NCBI GenBank assembly: GCA_905221605.1
Contig: CAJNDS010002794.1
Span: 28,501-92,500, forward strand
DNA from: Symbiodinium natans
Taxonomy: Eukaryota; Sar; Dinophyceae; Suessiales; Symbiodiniaceae
Length of the DNA stretch: 64,000 nt
Reading direction: 5' to 3'
Part shown: positions 21,123 to 31,780 of the stretch, piece after piece
Numbering within the stretch: the stretch's first letter is position 1
Layout: each line of letters opens with the position of its first letter
Translations under genes and position numbers: made by a program
Notes under the pieces: model-generated
What the model was told of the DNA's origin: nothing
What the model saw: only the letters and a program-made list of their open reading frames with translations
Database searches by the model: none

Positions 21123-21226
21123 CCGACATGGTGAACACGATCCTCAGCCACCTTTCCGCACGCAAGCAAGCCTCCGAGAAGAAGAACAAAAGAGCAGAGA
21201 CTGCGAACGTCGCTCCTCTGCCACGT
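21123..21226 (+). CDS. putative exon (MVNTILSHLSARKQASEKKN)
   Basis: A plus-strand stretch with an ATG at 21128, read to a stop near 21227. Lysine-rich helix. It follows CTCTTGAG. A first-exon or internal-exon reading is possible. Confidence 0.4.
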
Positions 21227-21339
21227 TGACCCAGAAGTCCTGGGGGCATTTTCACAACTCACTTCTTGCTTCCTTGCATCTCTGATTGCAACCTTAAGCT
21301 TCACGAAACAGAAAGCCTCTTAGGATTTGTTCGTCATGT

Positions 21340-22096
21340 TTTGGGCCCTAAACCCTAAACCCTGAACCCTGAACCTTGAACCCTAAACCCTGAACCCTAA
21401 ACCCTAAACCCCTCAACAAAAGAAAGGAAAGGGAGGCCTTCACCACGAGGGGCAAACTCAGGCTCTCGATCTCCAGCACCTCGTAGCCCCGAGGGGCGGA
21501 ACGAAGGAGCGAGCCTTTCACCTTGGGGGGCGTGGGGAGTCCAGGCTTTTGAAGTCAGAAGATGGGGGCGGAGGGGGGGATGGGGGGGGGGGGGGATTTC
21601 TAAGGCTTCAAAGGCTTCGCTTTGGGCGTGCTTAAGGAGGGGAGGGATTCTCGGATGCTTCAGAGGTTTCGCTGATTTTTCGTTGCGGCACAGACGCACT
21701 GCACGGCATCTTGATTTAAGCGCTGGGGTGCTGCCGCCCTGGATCACACGAAACTTTGCGAGCCCCGAACAAGGGGAATGTAAGGGACTAAACCTTAAAC
21801 CCTACACCCTAAACCCTACACCCTAAACCCTAAACCCTAAACCATAACCCGTCCCAAGCCACTGCCTTGGGCTCCGACCGCATCTGCCAAGCTGCCATCT
21901 TCATGGGCCTGGAGAAGCCTTTCGAAGACGAGGATTCGGCTGCTTGGAGAGCTTGGAGATATGGGCAACAGATCCGCAGATGAGCCCTGAATGACCCTTT
22001 ATCCTCCTAAACCCTAAACCCCGAAACCCTAAACCCTAGTAGCCCTAAACCCTAAACCCCGAAACCCTAAACCCTAGCCCTAAACCCTAAACCCCG
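21340..22096 (-). repeat. CCCTAAA tracts with exon-like islands between
   Basis: Tracts at 21340-21415, 21780-21850 and 22005-22096, with CCCTGAA and CCCTACA variants. Positions 21420-21760 are GC-rich with a poly-G run and show no convincing coding signal. Confidence 0.85.
21859..21978 (+). CDS. putative exon (SDRICQAAIFMGLEKPFEDE)
   Basis: A plus-strand stretch after GTCCCAAG. It continues DSAAWRAWRYGQQIRR to a stop. It is well mixed and acidic-helical, one of the better plus-strand islands. Confidence 0.45.
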
Positions 22097-22109
22097 TGAA
22101 GTGACGACG

Positions 22110-22196
22110 CAATGCTTCAGCTCCACATGGGTAGCTACGCATGGCTCCAGCCAAGGAGAGCTGGGAGTGAGACCAGTGGGTGGCCGAAGAAGTGCC
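22110..22196 (-). CDS. putative exon (HWSHSQLSLAGAMRSYPCGA)
   Basis: A minus-strand open stretch between telomere-like tracts. Borders unclear. Confidence 0.3.
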
Positions 22197-22206
22197 TCCG
22201 TGGGAG

Positions 22207-22296
22207 TGGGGTTTAGGGTTTAGGGTTTAGGGTTTAGGGTTTGGGGTTTGGGGTTTGGGGTTTAGGGTTTAGGGTTTAGGGTTTAGGGTTTAGGGG
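22207..22296 (+). repeat. TTTAGGG/TTTGGGG tract
   Basis: TTTAGGG units with three central TTTGGGG units. Confidence 0.95.
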
Positions 22297-23650
22297 ATTT
22301 GGGGGTTCAGAGATTCTTTTCTCCGAAGCTGGGCATCGAGTTTGGGATTGAGGGGTGCAGGGTTTAGGGGGCTTAGGGTTTAGGGCAGGGTCTCAGGCCC
22401 TTCTGAATCTGAACCTTCCCGACAAGACTCCCACGATCTCCCACGTACCGGGCTGCGCTTTCACAGGACTACTGAAAAGCCCGCCAAGACCCCGCTTGGC
22501 GGATTCAGGTTCGTTTTTGGATCCAAAAGAAGGCAGACGATTAGCTAGCCTTAGGGCATTATAAAATGGGGTCTAGACAAATAAATATGGCAAAATGAAC
22601 CGTTTGAAACACCACATTGGAATGAATTATCGGTTACATATGAAAGAAATATTTCTATTTTCATGAATGGAGAAGTAGATCAGGAGCAGCATGCTACCAC
22701 CTGTTGCCACATCCGAGCTGCCATGAGATTCCTCCTGAGGGGCCCGGCCGTGGGATGTGGCCAACGCTAGGTAGACCTGGGCAGGGCCCCACTAAACCCT
22801 AAACCCTAAACCCTAAACCCTAAACCGGGGTACAATGATCTCGAATAAGAGGTAAGCAAGTCACAGGGGCCCTTCACCGCTCATCCCAACGTCTCGGGAC
22901 GGCGCGGGGACAGTAAGGACTGCTAGTATGGGGGGGGACACATCCCAACCCAAAACGCAAGCCGGCCACAACCAGGCCCTGAACTCGAAGGACCGGGTCC
23001 ACGCATGGCGCCAGCTGAGGACCGGGCGCAAAGCAAGCCGGGCCTCGGGACAAGCACCGCACGCGTGGGCATGAGAGGCGGGTGCCTCACCAAAGAGACG
23101 CTTCAATACTACAGTTTTTTTGGGGCCAAGACGCTTACATCGTGATTCCTAGGTTTCCTTCGAAGTTTAGAGATACCCCAAAAGGTATCGAAGAGCACCC
23201 CCCCCCCAGCCACTCTTCCAAAGCAAGAAAGAACCCAAAACACCCTACATCTGCAACACACCCAACATCCCGAGCCAAGACCCCTCGGACTCTCAAGCAA
23301 TGGGGGGCTGTTCTAGCACAAGGCACGCCCTTTTTGATACCCAGGGAAGGACCCAGATTCAAAACAACCCCCACGTGAAGGTTCACGGGCGTTTCCGGGA
23401 TAACTAGTCCCCAGAAAGTCCATCGTCACTGATATTTCTTCATAGTCTAGGTTAACCTCTGGTGGCAGCTACCCCTGACCCCGGAAGCAGCCCCAAAAAC
23501 CCAAAAGCAAAGCCCTTAAACCCTGAAACCTATATAAAAACCCTGAAACTTGTGCCTGAACCCCAAAAGCCCAAACCTTGAACCCTAAACCCCAAAGCCC
23601 CTAAACCCCGAAACCTGAACCCTTAACCCCAAAGCCCCAAACCCTGGTTC
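22297..23650. other. no convincing gene
   Basis: Mostly single-copy. An AT-rich patch lies at 22560-22700. A GC-rich patch (22860-23100) is open on the minus strand but not convincing. Open frames around 23110-23380 look like chance overlaps. Confidence 0.4.
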
Positions 23651-23679
23651 TCTATTCATTCTCGACTCCTCTGATTTCG

Positions 23680-24010
23680 AAAAAATAAAGATAAGAAACA
23701 ACAAGAAACGAGGGATTGGAATTTAGACTAGTTCTCTCCTCTCTTCTCAACTTCTCTACTTTTTCGAATTACAAGAATAGTGAAGACAAGAAACAACAAC
23801 AAGAAACGAGGGGGGGTGGACTTTAGAGTAGTTCTCTACCCTCATTCTCTTTTTTCTCTGATGTCAAGTGATGAAAACAAGAAAAACAAGAAAAACAAGG
23901 GGGGGGTGGAATTTAGACTAGTTCTCCACTCTCTTCTCTAGACAAGAAACAAAACAAGAAACGAGGGGGTGGAATTTGGACTAGTTCTCTACTCTCATCC
24001 TCTTTTTCGC
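23680..24010. repeat. tandem repeat, about 85-bp unit
   Basis: Four imperfect copies containing ACAAGAAACGAGGG, then TGGAATTTAGACTAGTTCTC, then a CT-rich part. Confidence 0.8.
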
Positions 24011-24054
24011 CGAGGGAAGGTGGAATTAAATCAACTCTCCTCCTCCGATTTTGA

Positions 24055-24180
24055 GGGAACCCAGGTTTGAATCTGGGCTCGAACCTGGGTTGGACCCAGA
24101 GTTCAACCCAGGTTCGAACCCAGGTTGGAACCTGGGTTTGAACCTAGGTTCCGAACCCAGGCTTGAACCTGGGTTCGCCG
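24055..24180. repeat. palindromic GAACCCAGGTT repeat
   Basis: About nine copies of a self-complementary GAACCTGGGTT / AACCCAGGTTC motif. Their alternating orientation gives many possible hairpins. Confidence 0.8.
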
Positions 24181-24429
24181 GAAAGAAGGCTGAAACCTAA
24201 ACCCCAAACCCCTAAAACCCTGAAACCTGAACCCTAAACCCCAAAGCCCCTAAACCCTGAAGCCTAAATAAACCCTAAACCCCAAAGCCCCTGAACCTAA
24301 ACCCTACCCCTAAACCCTGAAACCTAAACTCTAAACCCTTAAACAAAACCTGAACCCTAAAGCCCTGAAACCTAAACCCTAAACCCCAAAGCCCCTAAAC
24401 CCTCAACCCTGAAACCCAAACCCCTTCAA

Positions 24430-24530
24430 ACAGACCTGGACACAGCGCTTGAGACCCTGGCCGCGGCCAGGCGACCGAAGCCCCGGCCGCCCGATCCAGG
24501 TGCTCGCAAAGACATAGCCGCACCTGGTCA
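24430..24530 (-). CDS. putative exon (DQVRLCLCEHLDRAAGASVA)
   Basis: A minus-strand open stretch beside a TTTAGGG tract (24535-24590). Weak. Confidence 0.3.
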
Positions 24531-24865
24531 TTGGGGGTTAGGGTTTGGGGTTTAGGGTTTAGGGTTTAGGGTCTAGGGTTTTCGGGTTTTAGGGTTTTCG
24601 CGTTTTTGGGCGGGAGAGAGCAGGACAAGTAGGGATTGGGCTTGTTGATGTTGGATCTAAACCATACAGGCACTCTAAACCAAACACCCTACCAAAAACC
24701 CCCCTAAACCCCTATGAACCCTATAAACCCTATAAACCCTATAAACCCTCTAAAACCCGACTCGACGCCCGATGCAACCTGAACGCGACCGCCAGGAAGG
24801 CTTCTTTGGGCACCGCTGAGGCTGCTGCGGCTCGCAGGTGAGGCCTTCGGCACAGTTGGGACCAG

Positions 24866-24986
24866 GGAGTTTAGGGTTTAGGGTTTAGGGTTTAGGGTTT
24901 AGGGTTTAGGGTTTAGGGTTTAGGGTTTAGGGTTTAGGGTTTAGGGTTTAGGGTTTAGGGTTTAGGGTTTAGGGTTTAGGGTTCTA
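24866..24986 (+). repeat. interstitial TTTAGGG tract
   Basis: About 17 perfect units, then an abrupt switch to CCCTAAA units at 24985-25020: a head-to-head junction. Confidence 0.95.
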
Positions 24987-25437
24987 AACCCTAAACCCTG
25001 AGCCCTAAACCCTAAGCCCTTTGAGCTTGGAGGCTGTGATCTAAGGGTAGCTTCACATGGTCCCTTAGGGGGGGCCGGTAAAGGGTACCCCTTGTAGACC
25101 CTCTACAAATTGAGGCCCTTACATCAGAACCCTTGCGAGGAGGGTAGGGACCAGGGTTTAGGGTTTAGGGTTTAGGGTTAGGGTTTAGGGTTTAGGGGGC
25201 TGGGATGTAAGAGGGCATGGGTTAGGAGTTAGGGGTTCCTAAGTACGGCCGTCGAGGGCACAGTTCTCGCAAGCCCTCAAGCTTTCATTGCCCAAGCGGT
25301 CACTCTTGGCCAAGCTTCACAATCGCGCAACAACAAACCCGGAACCCTAAACGGGAGGGCAGTGGCATAGGGGTTTACGGTTCCTTTCTTTCTAAGGGTC
25401 GTTTCATGGGCCTTTAATATAAACCCTAAACCCTAAA

Positions 25438-25514
25438 CCCGGCCTTCCTGGGGGCAGCTGCTTCGCAACTTCGCCGGCCCTGGAGCCTCCCAGCTTCACC
25501 TCGAAGTACCAGAC
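25438..25514 (-). CDS. putative exon, SPRY-like start
   Basis: The minus-strand reading VWYFEVKLGGSRAGEVAKQL begins right after a poly-C CCCAAG acceptor. VWYFEVKL resembles the conserved first strand of SPRY domains. Only one strand of the domain is present, so the assignment is tentative. Confidence 0.4.
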
Positions 25515-25984
25515 CTTGGGGGGGGGGGCTTGTGGTGGCCTTTGGGACGTTTCTTTAGGGGGCTCTTGGCATTTTTTGGCAAGGGTTTAGGGTTTGGGTC
25601 CTGGCAAGGAGTGGAATCTTCCGGTTCAGTAAGCCACCAACTGCACATCCGGTCTCTGCCACCTTCAAGAGCCTCCGTCGGCTCAATGCGCCCTTAGAAG
25701 TGGGGAATCGCAAAATTCGGGGATGCACTGAGAGCGTTCGCCGGGTGATGTGAATCAAGGGCTCCGACTGGTGATGCAGCTCTTGCGCCGGAGTCCTCAC
25801 CTCCCCTGAGTGCGGCTATGCGCAGAGGTCTTTTCACCACGCAAGGCGCTCCCTCTGCATGTCTGTTGAGGTGGTAAGGGCCCATCTCGTCCACATCTCC
25901 GGACATCAAGTCATGGAACCTGCCAGCTGCAGACAAAAAAATTCTTTCTGAAGTTGCAGAATACCGCGCCCACCTTGCGCATCT

Positions 25985-25990
25985 CTTTCG

Positions 25991-26021
<31 letters not shown>

Positions 26022-26108
26022 TCTCCCTCTCCCTCTCTCTGTCTCTCTCCCTCTTTCTCTCTCTGTCTCTCTCCCTCTTTCTCTCTCGCTCTCTCCCTCT
26101 CTCCCCTG
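25985..26108. repeat. (CT)n microsatellite
   Basis: CTCTCT with CCCT and TCTG interruptions. Apparent Arg/Glu-rich frames here are repeat translation. Confidence 0.95.
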
Positions 26109-26109
26109 C

Positions 26110-27165
26110 CTTGCTTCGCAGGATTCCAAGAGGGCAGGGTGGCATGCAGGGCAGAGCGAATTCTGAGTGTCGTCACGTTGTAGATGCTCCAGCTTCACAA
26201 GCGAATCATGCCATAAAGCACTCACAAATGCAAGGGGACGGCGTGAGACTCAAGAAGGACCAGAACAGCTGATACTAGCTAGTGTGACGATTATGGATCA
26301 TGGAGCTGGCGAGCATGGCGACGCGCGACTCGTCTCCTGAAGTACTTGCCAAAAGTCTCCTACCACTTCCGCGAAAACGTGCCTGAGCGTTCCCATTCCA
26401 CAGGGCCCGCTCCTACTCCTTGCCAGGTCATTGCTATATCACCCGTGCAGCATCGACATACAACGTCAGTATTGAGTTGCGCAAAATCACCAGCCGTACA
26501 AAAACAAACTGTTCGCGAACTGCAGGGAAGGACGAACCATGTTGGCGTCTCGAAGATCGAGAGCAAGACGAGCCCTAGCAAAGCTCGCTTGTAGCTCACC
26601 TGGGCATGACGCCACAAGTTGTACCCGAAAACTTCCCCCTCGTGTAGTCTAGGAGGCGCGGTTGCTGATACAGATCACTGGGACGTGATGCGAAGCAGGT
26701 ATGCTGAAGGTTCAGGGATTGTATATGAGGCTTTTGGGATGCTTCATCCAACACGTCGAAACCAGATAAACACCCCTCAAGAGTAAAGGAGGCCACACCC
26801 CAACTCTGAAAGCTCCCACAAGCTCCAGGCTCCGGTAAGTTCCTGAAGATTCCTGACGCTATAGACTGCGACTCGAAGAGGACCTAAAGACTCTTCCTCT
26901 GTTGGGGTCTCTGCAACTTACTACCCAGAGTACCCCCAAATCGTACCCTATACGATTCTTTGGTGCTTGTTAGGAACCCTTAAGGAGATCTACTTGTCGG
27001 AAGCACATTTGATCCACTGGGCTTCCAGCCTCAGACCAAACCTCGGCAGATGCAGAATGCCGACCGAGGAAACGCATCACTGGAAGCTGCACCTTCAGCC
27101 CCAAACCCTGAACCTGAAACCCTAAACTTGGAACCCTGAAACATTGAAAACCTGAACCCGAAACC
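26110..27165. other. no convincing gene
   Basis: Unique sequence of moderate GC. Short open frames overlap on both strands, none with clear protein character. Degenerate CCCTAAA appears from 27110. Confidence 0.4.
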
Positions 27166-27169
27166 CTAA

Positions 27170-27478
27170 ACCCTAAGCCCTAAGCCCTAAACCCTAAACC
27201 CTAAACCCTAAACCCCAAACCCTAAACCCTAAACCCCAAGCCGTCTGAGCCCCTGGCAAACTGAAAGTGTGCCTCCCGCGCTTTCGGCCTCTCGACATGT
27301 GGCGCGAAAAAGAAAAAGGCCAACTCTAAGGACCACCGGCATGAGGGTTTAGGGTTTAGGGTTTAGGGTTTAGGGTTTAGGGTTTAGGGTTTAGGGTTTA
27401 GGGTTTAGGGTTTAGGGTTTAGGATTCAGGTTTTAAGGTTTAGGGTTTAGGGTTTAGGGTTTAGGGTTTAGGGTTTAC
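27170..27478. repeat. last telomere-like tracts before the TE zone
   Basis: CCCTAAA at 27170-27240 and TTTAGGG at 27340-27478. Only a trace (near 28705) is seen further right, apart from one two-unit trace at 62620. Confidence 0.95.
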
Positions 27479-27765
27479 CCTCGGCTGCCACGGCGTCTTG
27501 GAACGCTGAGCTTCGTGCGTGTCAGGGTACACGTCGATGCAGATGTCCTGGAAGGCATCCTCCAACTGCCACGCCGCCTGCTCCGTGGAGTACGTGGTAC
27601 ACCATCTTCACGTATTCAAAAGTCAGAGGCACCGAATGTAGAGAAAGTAAGGGATAGCACACAAGCACCCACGCAACTTGCAACGTTGTGTCACAACGAG
27701 CCTTTTGGATGCCCCAGTGGTCGACTTCCATGCCAAGCTACGGCCAGCTCATGCGTTGAGAAGAT

Positions 27766-27866
27766 GTGCAAGAATTTTGCAAGAATTGTGCAAGAGTTGT
27801 GCAAGATTTGCGCAAGAATTGCGCAAGAATTGTGCAAGAACTTTGCAAGAGTTGTGCAAGAATCGC
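27766..27866. repeat. 12-bp tandem repeat
   Basis: About eight imperfect copies of GCAAGAATTGTG. Open frames across it (CAR/CKN/QEL repeats) are repeat-derived on both strands. Confidence 0.85.
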
Positions 27867-27869
27867 GCA

Positions 27870-29520
27870 ACCACTGCAACCACCAAGGCCTTGTGTGTGA
27901 TTTTGCCGTGTTTGCTGGGCCCGTGCGGCAGCCGTGCAGCAAGCGCGTTTGCAATCCTCTCCACTCCAACACGGTGAAACATAACGAAAAGGATGCAGCA
28001 TGCATTGTTTGCTGTGGTTCCGGATCCTCGGTCTCACGGCCTCACACAATCGTCTCAATTCGGGTCATTCGCCCATTTGCCTGAAACAACTAATGCCATT
28101 GCCAGGGTGGCCAAGGCACAAGCCCACACGGACCCGAATCTCAATGACAATGACACGCCTAGTGTTCAGCCTTACAAAAGAATGTCTGGCCAGGAGTGAA
28201 TGGCAGCTGCCAAGAATCCGAAATTTCCGCAAAGGACTGACAGTCCAACATACATACTGCTGTGCAGCAAGTCACCCTCACAATGCCCCAAACGTCATCC
28301 TCCCAAAAGGCGAAGGACTTCAATTCAAATGTTTCGCTCGCGGAAGTTTCGACAGCAGTGTAGGTTGTGGCACTTGAGTACACGTCAAGTTTAACACCTA
28401 CAACTTCCTTCATGCAACGTGCATCATCTAAAAATTAGCTGCGTGAAGAGACAACAGCACACAAACAAAGCAGAAACATCATGTGAGCCTTGGATTAAAT
28501 TTATGCGCTATAGGGACTGTATCAGGATTATATTGAGGCTCTAACAACGGGTTCTATAACGGCATCCTTTCGTGGATAGGAGGAAATCATAGGAAATCTC
28601 AAAGCGAAGGGAACGTGGCCCCCCACGCCCATCCGAAACTCGGCATTCTGATTGGAGAGCAAGTTATTTTAACAGCAGGTTTGGAGAGGGGAGGCTTGCG
28701 GTTGAGGGTTTAGGATTTGGGCTTGGCGCGTTAGTTTTCAGGTTTAGGGTCTAAATGTTCCATCTTGGCCGAATAGGCCGCTCTGCCCTGCATCATTTGG
28801 ACACGTGCCGTTTGGACATGAAAACGCAGTCGAACTGAAACGTCACGATCTTGCAATTCAATAGTGTTCAAGACCCCAATGTACTAATAGTGCTCAGGAC
28901 CTCAAGCCCCAGAGTCGGCCTGCAGCAAAGGCTTCCGAAAGCCGTCTCAATCAGGCTGTACACCACGTGTGCGAGGTCAGTACTTCCATTTGGAGGCCAC
29001 ACAAAAGACATTCAACAATGTCTTTCTTGGAGGGCCGGGATGGGACCCGAATTAAGAGCGACAGCTTGCGGTGCCACCTCAGGCTGATGTTCCAACGCAC
29101 ATCCGCTTAGAAAAGACATGTTGGTCATGTTGGTCTGAGCTCTGCTTGTAATTAAATCATGGCGCTGCAGTGCTAGGAATACATGCTTCGGGATTCCTGA
29201 ACAAAAGCAAAAGCTCTCAAGGCACATCCGAAAATTTTGCTTAGATCCAACGCCCTCTTACACCAACTTGGTTTTTTCCCGCAGCTGCTTCGCTCCTGGG
29301 GTTATCGTCGGCGACCTTTGGACTCTACCCGGCGGAGCTAATGAACTAGTTTTTTCGGGGGGGATTCTAGGCTTGGACCGTTCCTGTCATTGGAACGGGG
29401 CACGCAAAACGGGCACATTTTCGGGGGTTTTGGAGCCTCGGAGACGCCAGTGATGAGAACGACAAGAATGACAGGCCTCACGGCGGGCAAAAAAAAAATT
29501 ATTTTACTTCGAACATCCCC
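27870..29520. other. no convincing gene
   Basis: Unique sequence of mixed composition with only short overlapping frames. A partial relative of the foldback at 29.95 kb lies at 29370-29490 (GTTCCTGTCATTGG and ACGACAAGAATGACAGGCCT). Confidence 0.45.
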
Positions 29521-29531
29521 ACCTTACGGAT

Positions 29532-29885
29532 TTGGATTGGGGTTGGGCATTTCAGGGAGTCCCTGGGGTTGGGCACTCCGGAGACTCTGGGGTTAGGCAC
29601 TCCAGGCAAACCAGGGCACTCCAGCGAGTCTGTGGGGTTGGGCACTCCAAGGAGACTTTGGGGTTGCGCACTCCAGGAGACTCGGTTGGGGCCCTTCACA
29701 GTCTCTGGTTTGGGCACTCTAGGACTCCAGGACTGTGGAGTTGGGCACTACAGGGAGACTCTGGGGTTGGGCACCCCAGGGAGACGCTGCTCTGGTTTGG
29801 GCACTCCCGGGCGTTGGGCACTCCAGGAAGACTCTGACATTGCGCACTCCAGAGTTTGTGGGTGGGGGTGGGCCAGAGAATCTCT
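29532..29885. repeat. minisatellite, about 25-bp unit
   Basis: Some 13 copies close to GGGTTGGGCACTCCAGG with GAGACTCTG, several of them diverged. Confidence 0.85.
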
Positions 29886-29949
29886 GAGGTTCGGGCGAGG
29901 AGCAGAGTTCCGGGCGAGGAGAAGAGTTGAGTTTAAAATTTAACAACCC

Positions 29950-30493
29950 CACACCGAAGGTGGGGAATAAATCATGAATTAATGAATGAATTAGTGAATT
30001 ACTTAATGAGTTCATTAATGTTATCGCCATGAACGCTCCACGGCACGTATTAATTCATCACTTAACTTTTTGCAGGGGCTCTAGGCTTGTCATTCTTGTC
30101 ATTCCTGTCCGTGGCGCGAAGTTTCAAACACCAGGCACACTTTCGGGCTCCAAAGCCTCCGCGCCAATGACAGGAATGACAAGAATGACATGCCTAGAAT
30201 CCCCTCGAAACAAAGGACTGGCGATAACTTCGACGACAACCTCAGGGCTGTCATTTTTTTTCATTTTTGTTGTCAGGGCCGACTCGGAGGCTTTGGAACC
30301 CGAAAGTGTGCCTGTTTTTTGACACTTCGCGCCACAGACAGGAATGACAAGAATGACAAGCCTAGAGCCCCTGGAAAAAACTAAGTGATGAATTAATACG
30401 TGCCGTGGAGCGTTTATGGCGATAACATTAATTAACTCATGAAGTAACTCATTAATTAATTCATTAATTAAATATTTATTCCCCACCTTCGGT
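29950..30493. mobile_element. large foldback element
   Basis: Two arms of roughly 210 bp are inverted copies of each other. The outer ends read ACACCGAAGGTGGGGAATAA and TTATTCCCCACCTTCGGTG. Matching inner blocks are TTATCGCCAT.AACGCTCCAC and GGCTTGTCATTCTTGTCATT. The central 30160-30270 is partly unique, with another copy of the inner motif. No ORF of its own. It resembles a non-autonomous foldback DNA transposon. Its right edge touches the A8 tail of the LINE. Confidence 0.72.
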
Positions 30494-30813
30494 GTTTTTT
30501 TTGCATTTGCATACGCAGCTCAATGGTGATTGAACCTAGCGCGGCTACTTCTACCTGACACATGTATGTACATGCGGCCATTCGAGATGGCAAGTAGAGT
30601 GTTAAAAAACCTCCCCCGCGGCTAGCCGCAAGCGGAGAGGCGTGAGGAACAAGCAAAGACTCGACTCGTGAGTCCCGCAGTCTCAGAACTACTTCTACGG
30701 ACTCCCCAGCTATACAGAGTAGTATCGACAGGAGGAGAAATGAAGAAAGAAAGTAATGTGCTGTACATTGCGTCACTCATACCGGCTCAGTGCATCCTAC
30801 CGATGAGGTGACC

Positions 30814-31780
30814 TCATTCGGTTCGACCTGACGTAGTGCCAGGTGATGCATGCACTCTCTGAAGAAAACAGAGGTAACAATCGTGCTGAATGTGGTGCAT
30901 GAAGTTGTCATCACAAAGCTCTGCAGGCTTTTTGTCGTCTGTGGCCAAGAAGTTCCAAGTGGCGTTATAGTGACATAGAAATGTCCTATAGTGGCCACTC
31001 AGTATGTTGGCTCCCAAATGGATGACGCCTGCCATGATGCGATAGGGGATCCATTGAAGCGTGGAACCTTTGCGGCTAAAGATGGGGACGTACACTACTT
31101 CTCCAGCGGTGATTTGTATACATTCGATGATATCTGGGCAAGTGCACGCTAATCCACTGCGGCAACAAAATTAGCGCACGAGTGTGACTTTGCATTGCCC
31201 AATCACGAAGACACGTGTTGAGCGAGCTGGTGTGAGGGGGAATCGGGATAGTGATACCCGCCTGCATCATGCCTGAATCCATGGTATCGTAAGAGTGTGT
31301 TGAGATTTGGTATCGACGAGCCTCCCAAACTCCATCGAAGACTGGGGCATCTGCATAAGCCTGAACATGGCAGAGAAATTCATGAGCATCATGTTGTGAT
31401 TTCACATCAGCCCAGGTTTGTAAGATGGGTCTCCATGCCAACATTCCCGCCACATACGGGTTGGCGGAGGTGGCATGTAAGATCCGCGCGAAAGCGGCTG
31501 CGGCTCGTCCAAAAACGTGTTGGGGAGATCCTGGTGTATGTGCTGCAATCCAAAACCACGCTAAGATGACAGAATTCATGTAGCAAACATTGTGTGGGTT
31601 GTTGAGGGCGAGGCTACGGATGGTCATCGGAGGAATTGGCCAAGTGATTCCGCCAAAGGGGAAATCTGCAGACGAGGCTGGTGGATTCGGAGGCCAAGAA
31701 GTTGCAGTGCTGCCACTCCCTGCAGCCGTAGCAGGGCTTGGTGTAAGCTGTGAGCTCCCGGCTGTCGCAGACCGACTTCG
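30814..31780 (-). pseudogene. USP-type deubiquitinase-like domain of LINE
   Basis: The Cys box reads LALNNPHNVCYMNSVILAWF with the Cys codon at 31583-31585. It is followed by SQHDAHEFL (near 31376-31396), matching the QDAHEF box of ubiquitin-specific proteases. After a frame change at about 31080-31095, the His box reads GVIHLGANILSGHYRTF with WNFLATDD, the SGHY histidine codon at 30991-30993. All three USP signatures are present in the right order and about 200 residues apart, shorter than many host USPs. The frame break means this copy would not make an intact protease. USPs cleave ubiquitin from proteins. Here the role would be to protect element proteins from degradation, which is inference. 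Confidence 0.72.

Noticed and set aside
21115-21135. Spliced-leader relic at CTTGAGCCGACATGG
   Set aside because: It matches the reverse leader only in two short pieces (CTTGAGCC and ATGG) with mismatches between; chance is likely.
24055-24180. tRNA gene (GGTTTGAATC and GGTTCGAACC look like B-box)
   Set aside because: The motif repeats nine times in alternating orientation, without any cloverleaf.
25694-26225. Arg/Glu-rich proteins
   Set aside because: Translation of the (CT)n microsatellite on the minus strand.
27515-28084. A cysteine-rich repeat protein on either strand
   Set aside because: The repeated part is the 12-bp GCAAGAATTGTG array and all frames are open for that reason.
1-28740. 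A chromosome end (terminal telomere)
   Set aside because: The tracts are short, in both orientations and separated by unique sequence, so they are interstitial.
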